A stretch of DNA of 36,079 bases. Source: Flavobacterium xueshanense (GTDB taxonomy: Bacteria; Bacteroidota; Bacteroidia; Flavobacteriales; Flavobacteriaceae). The notes below the pieces were generated by a model that was not told the DNA's origin, did not search any database, and worked only from the letters and a program-made list of their open reading frames with translations. The translations under genes and the position numbers were made by a program. Positions 1 to 7,072 of the stretch are shown in pieces. The DNA is taken from contig NZ_FONQ01000023.1 in assembly GCF_900112975.1 (NCBI RefSeq), positions 1 through 36,079 on the forward strand, in the 5' to 3' direction. How positions within the stretch are numbered: the first letter of the stretch is position 1; the number at the start of each line of letters is the position of its first letter.

Positions 1-276
1 GATAATGGCAAAGAATTTGCAATGCATCAAGATATAGCAACAGCACTAGAAATTGATTTTTATTTTGCGAATCCATATAGTCCTTGGGAACGAGGAGCTA
101 ACGAAAATCTAAATGGACTTATCAGACAGTATATACCTAAATCAACATCCTTTGAAGAGATATCCAATGAAAGAATTATAGAAATTCAAGAGAAGTTAAA
201 TAACCGTCCAAGAAAAAGATTTAATTTTGAAACACCAAATTATATGTTTAATCAAAAAGTTGCATTTATAACTTGA
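1..276 (+). CDS. IS30-family transposase, C-terminal fragment (partial at window edge)
   Basis: The reading frame is open from base 1 and encodes the last 91 residues of a DDE transposase, which nicks and joins IS ends during transposition. The fragment begins DNGKEF, which carries the second catalytic aspartate. The stretch NPYSPWERGANEN carries the IS30-type third catalytic residue, the glutamate of NEN, followed by the basic LIRQYIPK segment. The first in-frame ATG (base 22) is internal and is not a start. The last seven codons and the stop lie inside the right terminal inverted repeat. The matching N-terminal piece at the other window end comes from the same family but cannot be shown to be the same copy. 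About 170 residues of a typical family member are in neither fragment. Confidence 0.9.
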   Translation, partial: DNGKEFAMHQDIATALEIDFYFANPYSPWERGANENLNGLIRQYIPKSTSFEEISNERIIEIQEKLNNRPRKRFNFETPNYMFNQKVAFIT

Positions 277-282
277 ATCTAG
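254..282 (+). repeat. Right terminal inverted repeat of IS30-like element
   Basis: This 29-bp segment ends in ...TTGAATCTAG. Its reverse complement matches 35766-35794 with four mismatches (repeat positions 11, 13, 16 and 29). The outermost ten bases, CTAGATTCAA read inward, are identical in both ends. It overlaps the end of the transposase gene. Confidence 0.85.
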
Positions 283-290
283 CAATAAAT

Positions 291-336
291 AAAAGGCGCT
301 GAATTTTAGATTGTATCTAATTTCAGCGCCTTTTTC
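291..336. terminator. Bidirectional hairpin terminator at end of FUSC gene
   Basis: Arms AAAGGCGCTGAA and TTCAGCGCCTTT form a GC-containing stem extended by A/T pairs with a one-base bulge. A-rich and T-rich flanks make it usable on both strands. It lies directly after the stop codon of the minus-strand FUSC gene and just outside the IS end. Confidence 0.8.
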
Positions 337-337
337 T

Positions 338-2551
338 TTACGAATCTTTCAGTATTTTTATCGTTTTCAATATATTTTCTGATAAATTAGTCAACCAGAT
401 TAATTGTTCGATTACTAATTGCGCTTCCTGCATTTTCAGTTTAAACGCTTCCTCATCGATAGGAATTCTTTCTTTTAATTCTTTTTCCCGGATGTTCTTC
501 AGCTCTGTAAATCGCATCGCTAAATCTTCTTGCGGAAGGTTTACTTTGAGTTCTAAATTGTTTTCTTTGAGGACTGCAATGGCATTATGCAAGTTTTTAA
601 TGGCAGTATCGACCACGACATTAAACGCTTCAGAGGCGGTCGTAGTTTTGTGCGATTGGATGTAAGTGCCTAAAGAAGCTAACGAGGACAATAAGGAATG
701 GTTTAGAACGGTCAGTTTATATACTTGTGGCAATTGTTTTTGCTTTGATTTAGGTTCTTGAACCATTCTTTGAAACGAAGCCATAAGATTTCCAATTTCA
801 ATAAAAGCATTTTTCCGAGCCAAACGATATGAAGTAGAAATGTTTCCCTTTTTATTGTAAAAGATAGAAATCTCTTTTAAATAATCTTGGTTTGCCTTAA
901 TCGATTTTTCTAAGTAAACTGGGATATTTAAAAACTCCCAGGAAGGCCATAAAAAATGATTTGCCAAAAAAGCTAAAGCGGCGCCAACAACAGTATCAAG
1001 TATTCGATATTGAACTAAATCACCAATGTTAGGCGTCATTAATCCATAAATAAAAACAACATACATGGTGACAAAAATGGCACTTACTTTGTAATTTATT
1101 TGGGTGAAAGAAAATCCCAACAGTATACAAAGAATGGAAAGAATGCTGATAACAATGTTATCTTTTACAATGAAAAGAATTCCAAAAGCAATTAATCCGC
1201 CTATCACCGTACCAATTATTCGGTGAAAAGAACGTTCTTTTGTCAAACCATAACCAGGTCTCATGATTACAATTATGGTCAGTAAAATCCAATATACATT
1301 GTGGAACGGCAGAAATTTTCCAATAATAAATCCAAGCATTAATATTATGGTTAATCTCAAGGAATGTCTGAAAATAGTAGAGGAGAAACTCAGGTTTTGG
1401 GTCAGCGTGCTTAGCGGATAATATTGAGGCGTTAAGAATTTTTCTAAGTCCTTGTCGATTCCTTTCAAATCCTGAGAATTAAAATCAAGTGTAAAAGCAC
1501 GTTCGACAATTTTTATTTTTTCTACTTGTTTTTCAGCATATTGGAGCATCGTTGTTAACATAAAAACCCCTTCAGACGCAGTATTTTTCCCCAAATCATT
1601 TTCATACTCTGCAATGCAAAGTTGTAAGGAATTTAAATCACTCAATAAAGTGTGTTTAGAAATGTATTTTATATGTTTTTTGACACTTTTGGATAATTGC
1701 TTCAAATTAGCCGCCAAATTGTAAGCTAAACGTTGATAGGTGAGCAAAACCCTAGGGTGATCATCGAATTTTTGATGTAATTTATCATGGTCGAATGCTG
1801 TGGATAAGGCCAGTTCAAGAATTTCTACCAAAGAAATAAAAACCAGCAGCATTTTGCGATTTTGATGAGAAGAACCTGAAGTCGTATGACTGCTGATCAA
1901 CACTTCTCTTATGTTTTGGTGAATGGTATTGAGTTCAACCTGAAGATGCAATTGTTTTTCAATGATAGATTTTTTATTTGCATTCAAAGTCCATAAATCG
2001 CCTCGTAGTTTCAAATATTTTGAAGTAAGTTTAATGCATTCTGCAATTTGTAATTCGATATAACGATGCGGTCTGATGCCATGAAAAATCAGCGAAATTA
2101 ACAGATAGAACAAGCCGCCGGAAAGTATTAATCCGGAATGTAGCACCATTGCCCAGCCGGAATTGATGCTTGCAAATGCTAATGAAACGGCAATGAGACC
2201 AGAAAAAGAAACCATAGTAGCTCGTTGACCATAAACTGAAAGCATCGATATTAGGAAAATTAATACCGCCAAAAAAGGATAGAAGATCCAAGAATAGGGG
2301 TACACAATATTAACAATCAAATTGATGCCTGCAACCAGAAAAGCCGTTACAAGAATACCGTTAATTTTATGTTTAAGACTGCTTGGAATATCGCTGGGAT
2401 ACGTAAAAAAAGCACCGAGAGCCATTGCAAAACCCATTTCAAATTTACCCAAAAACGAAAATATCACAACGGGAATGACTGCCGCTATAGTTACTTTTAT
2501 AGCATTGGTAAAATAAGTGCTGTCGGTAAATTTTCGGATTTTGTAAATCAT
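338..2551 (-). CDS. FUSC/YccS-family integral membrane protein
   Basis: This is a 737-residue inner-membrane protein of the FUSC (fusaric acid resistance/YccS-YhfK) type, a family linked to efflux of aromatic acids; the substrate here is unknown. There are two blocks of hydrophobic helices. The first is near the N-terminus, where a TM pair is followed by more helices up to about residue 170. The second, in the middle, starts at FRHSLRLTIILMLGF and carries the family signature RPGYGLTKERSFHRIIGT. The two blocks are separated by, and followed by, long soluble helical regions. The open frame extends to 2599, but a good promoter (TACCTTTG, with TTTG 18 bp upstream) lies at 2567-2596. The ATG at 2551 (MIYKIRKFTDS) is therefore preferred, because an earlier start would lie upstream of the transcript. 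Monocistronic, ending at a strong terminator. Confidence 0.85.
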   Translation of the reverse strand: MIYKIRKFTDSTYFTNAIKVTIAAVIPVVIFSFLGKFEMGFAMALGAFFTYPSDIPSSLKHKINGILVTAFLVAGINLIVNIVYPYSWIFYPFLAVLIFLISMLSVYGQRATMVSFSGLIAVSLAFASINSGWAMVLHSGLILSGGLFYLLISLIFHGIRPHRYIELQIAECIKLTSKYLKLRGDLWTLNANKKSIIEKQLHLQVELNTIHQNIREVLISSHTTSGSSHQNRKMLLVFISLVEILELALSTAFDHDKLHQKFDDHPRVLLTYQRLAYNLAANLKQLSKSVKKHIKYISKHTLLSDLNSLQLCIAEYENDLGKNTASEGVFMLTTMLQYAEKQVEKIKIVERAFTLDFNSQDLKGIDKDLEKFLTPQYYPLSTLTQNLSFSSTIFRHSLRLTIILMLGFIIGKFLPFHNVYWILLTIIVIMRPGYGLTKERSFHRIIGTVIGGLIAFGILFIVKDNIVISILSILCILLGFSFTQINYKVSAIFVTMYVVFIYGLMTPNIGDLVQYRILDTVVGAALAFLANHFLWPSWEFLNIPVYLEKSIKANQDYLKEISIFYNKKGNISTSYRLARKNAFIEIGNLMASFQRMVQEPKSKQKQLPQVYKLTVLNHSLLSSLASLGTYIQSHKTTTASEAFNVVVDTAIKNLHNAIAVLKENNLELKVNLPQEDLAMRFTELKNIREKELKERIPIDEEAFKLKMQEAQLVIEQLIWLTNLSENILKTIKILKDS

Positions 2552-2566
2552 AGCATTGTATCGGCA

Positions 2567-2596
2567 CAAAGGTAAGATTTGTATGAATTCTACAAA
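2567..2596 (-). promoter_or_regulatory. Bacteroidota-type promoter of the FUSC gene
   Basis: On the minus strand TTTG (2593-2596) is followed, after 18 bp, by TACCTTTG (2567-2574). This fits the Bacteroidota -33/-7 consensus TTTG/TAnnTTTG. The ATG at 2551 follows 15 bp after the -7 box, giving a very short leader and deciding the start codon. Confidence 0.7.
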
Positions 2597-2677
2597 CAAT
2601 AAAAGCAGCTGATTTGTTTTAAATTGTAAATATTAGCTAATATTTAACGGCAGATTATTCATTGTCTATTTTTTTAC

Positions 2678-2685
2678 TATTTTTG
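2678..2685 (+). promoter_or_regulatory. Probable -7 box for def
   Basis: TATTTTTG fits TAnnTTTG and lies 60 bp before the def start. No TTTG at the expected -33 distance is obvious, so support is partial. Confidence 0.4.
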
Positions 2686-2745
2686 CAAACTGAATGAAAA
2701 GGAAACATATTCCAATTTCAGTGGACAATACTTAATACAACACGA

Positions 2746-3333
2746 ATGATTTTACCAATTATAGGATATGGCGATCCAGTTTTAAGAAAAATAGGAGAAG
2801 TTCTTTCACCGGAAGATCCAAATTTAAAAGAAACGATTGTCAACATGTACGAGACAATGTATAATGCCTATGGTGTGGGACTTGCTGCGCCACAAGTAGG
2901 ATTAGCACTTCGCTTATTTGTAATCGACACCACTCCTTTTAGCGATGATGAAGAATTAGAAGATGCGGAACAAAAAGAATTAAAAGGATTCAAAAAAACT
3001 TTTATCAATGCAAAAATGATAAAAGAAGAAGGTGAAGAGTGGAGTTTTAACGAAGGCTGTTTAAGTATTCCAGATGTTAGAGAGGATGTGTATAGAAATC
3101 CAACCATAACAATTGAATATTGCGAAGAGGATTTTGTAATGAAAACGGAAGTTTTTGACGGATTGATTGCCAGAGTAATCCAACATGAATACGATCATAT
3201 TGAAGGAATTTTATTTACCGATAAAATATCTTCATTAAAAAAGCGATTGATTCAAAAGAAACTTAAAAACATTTTGGAAGGAAAAACATTTCAAGATTAT
3301 CGAATGAAATTTTTTGCCAAAAAGGGAAGGTAA
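2746..3333 (+). CDS. def: Peptide deformylase
   Basis: Removes the formyl group from the initiator methionine of new proteins in the cytoplasm; the enzyme is metal dependent. All three family motifs are present: motif 1 GVGLAAPQ at residues 43-50, motif 2 EGCLS at 103-107 with the metal-binding Cys105, and motif 3 QHEYDH at 146-151 with metal-binding His147 and His151 and catalytic Glu148. The length of 195 residues is normal. It includes an acidic insertion (about residues 66-80, DDEELEDAEQKE) between motifs 1 and 2, as seen in other Bacteroidota deformylases. It is followed by the DUF5606 gene after 85 bp and then mazG, all on the plus strand. Confidence 0.96.
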   Translation: MILPIIGYGDPVLRKIGEVLSPEDPNLKETIVNMYETMYNAYGVGLAAPQVGLALRLFVIDTTPFSDDEELEDAEQKELKGFKKTFINAKMIKEEGEEWSFNEGCLSIPDVREDVYRNPTITIEYCEEDFVMKTEVFDGLIARVIQHEYDHIEGILFTDKISSLKKRLIQKKLKNILEGKTFQDYRMKFFAKKGR

Positions 3334-3418
3334 AACAAATTTACAGCTTCGCTTGGTATGGTTTTTGGTTTTAAATAAAAAAAAATAAGTCAAATTCTTA
3401 ATAATAATTACACAAAAC

Positions 3419-3907
3419 ATGAATTTAGAAAAAATTTTAGCCATTTCGGGGAAACCGGGTTTATACGTATTGAAAGTGCAAACAAGAACTGGCTTTGTAG
3501 CGGAATCATTGGCAGACGGAAAAAAAATCACAGTAAACTTAAAAAGCAATGTGAGTTTATTGTCTGAAATTTCAATTTATACGTATGAAGGTGAAAAGCC
3601 ATTGGCTGAAATCATGCGAAAAATTGCGGTCAAAGAAAATAAAGGCGCGGCAATATCCCATAAAGAAGACAACGCTAAATTAACAGCTTATTTTAAAGAA
3701 ATTTTACCGGATTATGATGAAGAAAGAGTGTATCCTTCAGATATCAAAAAAGTGTTAAACTGGTACAATATGCTTCAGGCAAAAGGATTAGTGACTGACG
3801 AAGCACCAGCTGTTGCTGTTGAAGAAGAGGTTGCTGTTGTTGGAGAGGAAATTCCAGTTGTGGAAGATGTTAAAGCTCCTGCCAAAAATGCAAAAACTCA
3901 AAAATAG
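3419..3907 (+). CDS. DUF5606 domain-containing protein
   Basis: A 162-residue protein recognised by its conserved flavobacterial opening MNLEKILAISGKPGLYVLKVQTR, the DUF5606 region, of unknown function. The N-terminal ~70 residues look like a small beta-rich domain, and residues ~70-130 form a helical region ending in SDIKKVLNWYNML. The last ~35 residues are low complexity (Val, Glu, Ala), probably disordered. No signal peptide or membrane segment. It sits between def and mazG and has its own terminator, so it may be co-transcribed with def. I infer a cytoplasmic housekeeping role but cannot assign a function. Confidence 0.85.
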   Translation: MNLEKILAISGKPGLYVLKVQTRTGFVAESLADGKKITVNLKSNVSLLSEISIYTYEGEKPLAEIMRKIAVKENKGAAISHKEDNAKLTAYFKEILPDYDEERVYPSDIKKVLNWYNMLQAKGLVTDEAPAVAVEEEVAVVGEEIPVVEDVKAPAKNAKTQK

Positions 3908-3932
3908 TAATTTTACTTTAAAATAATATTTA

Positions 3933-3967
3933 ATCCTGTTCAGCTATTTTCTGAGCAGGATTTTTTA
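3933..3967 (+). terminator. Rho-independent terminator after DUF5606 gene
   Basis: Arms AATCCTGTTCAG (3933-3944) and CTGAGCAGGATT (3952-3963) pair over 12 bp with one G-U pair and a 7-base loop. A run of T follows. Confidence 0.8.
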
Positions 3968-3989
3968 TTTTTACCAAAAACCATTTCTG

Positions 3990-4763
3990 ATGAATTCAAG
4001 ACAAAAACAATTGCAAGCTTTTGAAAAATTACTAGACATTATGGATGATTTGCGTGAAAAATGTCCTTGGGACAAAAAGCAAACTATGCAAACGCTGCGT
4101 CATCTGACCATTGAAGAAACCTACGAATTAGGTGATTCTATTTTAGACAATGATTTAAATGAAGTCAAAAAAGAATTAGGGGATTTGTTATTCCACATTG
4201 TTTTTTATGCCAAAATAGGAAGTGAGACGAACGATTTTGACATGGCCGATGTGTGCAACGAAATTAGTGAAAAACTAATTCATCGTCATCCGCATATTTA
4301 TAGCGATGTGGTGGTGAAAGATGAGGAAGAAGTGAAACAAAACTGGGAAATACTGAAACTTAAAGAAGGCAGAAAGTCGGTTCTCGAAGGTGTTCCTAAA
4401 AATTTACCAGCTTTAGTTAAAGCGAGCCGAATACAGGAGAAAGTAAAAGGTGTGGGTTTTGATTGGGAAGAATCACATCAGGTGTGGGATAAAGTTCAAG
4501 AAGAATTAGAGGAGTTACAAGTTGAAGTTGAAGCGGGTGATCAGGATAAAATTGAGGCCGAATTTGGCGATGTTTTATTTTCGATGATCAATTACGCCCG
4601 ATTTCTGAATGTAAATCCTGAAGATGCTTTGGAACGTACCAATAAAAAATTCATCAAACGATTCCAATATTTAGAAAGTAAAGCGGGTGAATTAGGAAAA
4701 CCATTAATGGACATGACACTTGCTGAAATGGATGTTTTTTGGGAAGAAGCGAAGAAGTTGTAG
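3990..4763 (+). CDS. mazG: Nucleoside triphosphate pyrophosphohydrolase MazG
   Basis: Hydrolyses (d)NTPs to NMP and pyrophosphate in the cytoplasm, a house-cleaning activity. The 257 residues contain two MazG-like all-alpha domains, as in the E. coli enzyme. The first carries the Mg-binding pattern EETYE (42-46) and ELGD (62-65). The second carries EELEEL and EAEFGDVLFSMINYARF. The opening LLDIMDDLREKCPWDKKQTMQTLRHLTIEE is the typical MazG N-terminus. The start follows closely on the terminator of the previous gene; no clear separate promoter was seen. The permease gene starts 58 bp downstream on the same strand. Confidence 0.95.
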   Translation: MNSRQKQLQAFEKLLDIMDDLREKCPWDKKQTMQTLRHLTIEETYELGDSILDNDLNEVKKELGDLLFHIVFYAKIGSETNDFDMADVCNEISEKLIHRHPHIYSDVVVKDEEEVKQNWEILKLKEGRKSVLEGVPKNLPALVKASRIQEKVKGVGFDWEESHQVWDKVQEELEELQVEVEAGDQDKIEAEFGDVLFSMINYARFLNVNPEDALERTNKKFIKRFQYLESKAGELGKPLMDMTLAEMDVFWEEAKKL

Positions 4764-4821
4764 TAATATTTAGTTCCGATACTTCGGGATTAGTGTCCAG
4801 TTTTAAATAAGTAAATCACCA

Positions 4822-6270
4822 ATGTCAGAAAATAAAACCGAGTTAAAACGTTCTTTAGGATTAATAGATGCCACGAGTTTAGTCGCCGGTTCCATGATAG
4901 GATCCGGAATTTTCATTGTTACATCAGCCATGGCGAGAGATATTGGTTCAGCTGCCTGGTTATTGGTAATTTGGTTAGTAACGGGATTAATCACTGTTGC
5001 CGCGGCATTGAGTTATGGAGAATTAGCAGGAATGATGCCCAACGCGGGCGGTCAATTCGTTTATATACAACGCGCTTACGGAAGATTAGTTTCTTTCCTT
5101 TACGGTTGGACTGTTTTTACGGTGATTCAAACCGGAGTTATTGCTGCCATTGCCGTTACTTTTGCTAATTATGCCGCTATCTTCTTTCCTGTTTTAGATC
5201 AAACTCTTTTTACGGTTGGTACTGGATTTGTTTTTTCATACCAAAAAGTGTTGGCTATTTTTAGTATAATTCTGCTTACTTACATTAATACTAAAGGTGT
5301 CGAAAGTGGAAAAACAGTTCAGTTGATTTTTACTTCGGCTAAATTAATTGCCCTTTTTGCGCTGATTATTTTAGGATTGTATGTTGGTTTACAAACGGAT
5401 GTTTTGTCTAATAATTTTGCAAACATGTGGGAAGCCAGTAAAACAGTGGTTAATCCTGACGGAACAATTACGGTGACAAAATTAGCAGGAATGGCTATTT
5501 TGGGTGCTGCTGGTGCAACTATTATTAACTCGTTATTTTCTAGTGATGCATGGAATAATGTGACGTTCATTGCAGGTGAAATTAAAGAGCCTAAAAAGAA
5601 TATTCCTCGAAGTTTGTTTCTTGGAACTCTAATTGTTACCGTTATTTATGTTTTGGCAAATCTGGCTTATTTGGCTTTGTTGCCAATGCAAGGAAATCCA
5701 AATGCTGCTGATAGTTTGAGTAACGGAATCATGTTTGCCAGTAATGACAGAGTAGGAGCGGCCGCGGCAAGTATGATTATGGGGAATGTAGGCGTTTTTG
5801 TGATGGCTGGATTAATTATGGTTTCCACTTTTGGTTGCAACAGCGGTTTGATTCTTTCGGGAGGAAGATTATTTTTTGCAATGGCAAAAGACGGATTGTT
5901 TTTTAAACAAGCGACTGAATTAAATAAAAATCAGGTTCCGGCCAAAGCATTATGGGTACAATGTATTTGGGCTTGTGTACTTTGTATTTCGGGAAAATTT
6001 GGAGATTTGTTGACCTATGCTACTTTTGCATCATTGTTGTTTTATATCCTTACAATTCTGGGAGTTTTTATCCTTAGAAAAAAAGAACCCAATACCGAGA
6101 GGCCGTATAAAGCGTTTGGGTATCCTGTTGTGCCAGCCATTTATATTGTAGTTACATCAGCTATTTGTCTCACTTTACTAATTTATGATACATTCAATAC
6201 AGGATTGGGATTGTGTATTGTGGCGCTGGGAATTCCGGTGTATTATTTTGTGATGAATAAGAAAGAGTGA
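4822..6270 (+). CDS. APC-superfamily amino acid permease
   Basis: A 482-residue integral membrane transporter, probably importing or exchanging an amino acid across the inner membrane. The first helix has the APC signature GSMIGSGIFIV (GSGIF at residues 27-31). The helix 2 region LSYGELAGMMPNAGGQFVYIQRAYG is the conserved consensus amphipathic stretch of the family. About 12 hydrophobic segments can be seen through the sequence, ending FVMNKKE. Substrate cannot be read from the sequence. It starts 58 bp after mazG, so it may be a distal operon member. A short imperfect hairpin (CCGA...TCGG type, near 4777-4790) lies in the gap. The gene converges with the FNR-type gene, leaving only 11 bp between the two stops. 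Confidence 0.92.
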   Translation: MSENKTELKRSLGLIDATSLVAGSMIGSGIFIVTSAMARDIGSAAWLLVIWLVTGLITVAAALSYGELAGMMPNAGGQFVYIQRAYGRLVSFLYGWTVFTVIQTGVIAAIAVTFANYAAIFFPVLDQTLFTVGTGFVFSYQKVLAIFSIILLTYINTKGVESGKTVQLIFTSAKLIALFALIILGLYVGLQTDVLSNNFANMWEASKTVVNPDGTITVTKLAGMAILGAAGATIINSLFSSDAWNNVTFIAGEIKEPKKNIPRSLFLGTLIVTVIYVLANLAYLALLPMQGNPNAADSLSNGIMFASNDRVGAAAASMIMGNVGVFVMAGLIMVSTFGCNSGLILSGGRLFFAMAKDGLFFKQATELNKNQVPAKALWVQCIWACVLCISGKFGDLLTYATFASLLFYILTILGVFILRKKEPNTERPYKAFGYPVVPAIYIVVTSAICLTLLIYDTFNTGLGLCIVALGIPVYYFVMNKKE

Positions 6271-6281
6271 TCTAAATTGAA

Positions 6282-6962
6282 TTAATCCGCTAGTTTTTTT
6301 AAGGCATTAATGTCTTTCAAAACAATTTTTTTACCATTCAATTCAATCAATCCTAATTTATTAAAATCTGATAATAAACGGATGCAGCTTTCCGTGGCAG
6401 TACCAATCATACTGGCTAGTTCATCTCTGGAAAGTTGCACTTTTAAAGAGTTATCTTCATTTTTTCCAAAAGTATCATTTAGATAAAGAAGCGTTTCTGC
6501 TAATCTTTCTTTTACAGTTTTCTGTGCTAAATTAACCATATGGTCATCGGCATCTTTTAGATCCCCACAAATAGTTTTCATAACATTCATAGAAAACTGA
6601 TTGTTCTTGTCAAAATATCCCATCACTTCTGATTTTGGAATAAAACAAACCTGCATGTCTTCAAGCGCTACAGCACTTAGATTTACGGGTTCATCACTAA
6701 TCATGGAACGTTGGCCTAGTAATTCTCCTTTTGTAACCAATTTTACAATGTGATCTTTACCATTTGCACTGAGTTTAGTCAGTTTGCAGATACCATCTTT
6801 TATACAATAAATACCATTCACATTCTCACCTTCTTCAAATATAACCTCCCCTTTTTTAATAATATGGGATGTTTTACAGTCAGAAAGTTTTACCAGTTCA
6901 TCTTTAGTAAGTGCTTTTAAAGAGCTAAATTCTCTTACGATACATTGTTCGCATTTACTCAT
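6282..6962 (-). CDS. FNR-type Crp/Fnr family transcriptional regulator
   Basis: A 226-residue regulator with an N-terminal cyclic-nucleotide-binding-like fold, a dimer helix and a C-terminal winged helix-turn-helix. The ATG at 6962 (MSKCEQC) is chosen because the longer frame to 7019 would start inside the operator and upstream of the -7 box. Cys4 and Cys7 form a CxxC like Cys20/Cys23 of E. coli FNR. Cys106 in QVCFIPKSEV aligns with FNR Cys122 (VCEIPFETL). No cysteine matches FNR Cys29, although Cys29, Cys53 and Cys59 of this protein are candidates for a fourth ligand. The recognition helix reads TESCIR where FNR has VETISR, keeping the Glu and Arg that contact DNA. Divergent from the copper ATPase gene. 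I infer an oxygen- or redox-responsive activator of the adjacent cbb3 genes. Confidence 0.88.
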   Translation of the reverse strand: MSKCEQCIVREFSSLKALTKDELVKLSDCKTSHIIKKGEVIFEEGENVNGIYCIKDGICKLTKLSANGKDHIVKLVTKGELLGQRSMISDEPVNLSAVALEDMQVCFIPKSEVMGYFDKNNQFSMNVMKTICGDLKDADDHMVNLAQKTVKERLAETLLYLNDTFGKNEDNSLKVQLSRDELASMIGTATESCIRLLSDFNKLGLIELNGKKIVLKDINALKKLAD

Positions 6963-6987
6963 AATTGTTGGGGGTTTATTGGAAGTA

Positions 6988-7019
6988 CAAAAGTAACTCT
7001 TTAATATGACAAATATCAT
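6988..7019 (-). promoter_or_regulatory. Promoter of the FNR-type gene with overlapping FNR-like box
   Basis: On the minus strand the palindrome ATGATATTTGTCAT (7006-7019) is followed after 10 bp by TACTTTTG (6988-6995), a -7 box. The palindrome therefore covers the -33 zone. I infer that binding here would block transcription, giving negative autoregulation. Confidence 0.6.
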
Positions 7020-7049
7020 ATTTTTAACTCATTCAATTGATGACCTTTG
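7006..7049 (+). promoter_or_regulatory. FNR-like box and -7 box of the copper ATPase gene
   Basis: ATGACAAATATCAT (7006-7019), then 22 bp, then GACCTTTG (7042-7049), a -7 box with one mismatch to TAnnTTTG. The same 22-bp spacing occurs before ccoS and hemN. It places the palindrome near -41/-43, the usual position for direct activation. The -7 box position rules out the ATG at 7037 as the start codon. Confidence 0.65.
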
Positions 7050-7072
7050 TTCTAGGTAAAATGAGCAAAGTT

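Larger units (their letters stand above)
1..282 (+). mobile_element. IS30-family insertion sequence, 3' part
   Basis: This is the right-hand part of an IS30-like element cut by the window edge. It holds the transposase C-terminus and a 29-bp right terminal inverted repeat at 254-282. That repeat matches 25 of 29 positions, as reverse complement, with the left terminal repeat at 35766-35794 of the second copy. The element ends 8 bp before the hairpin terminator that follows the FUSC gene. Confidence 0.85.

Noticed and set aside
2552..2599. N-terminal extension of the FUSC protein to 2599
   Set aside because: A good promoter lies at 2567-2596, so the extension would not be transcribed; MIYKIRKF at 2551 is the natural start.
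7037..7072. Copper ATPase start at 7037
   Set aside because: This ATG lies 5 bp upstream of the -7 box GACCTTTG (7042-7049), which is part of a promoter layout found three times.
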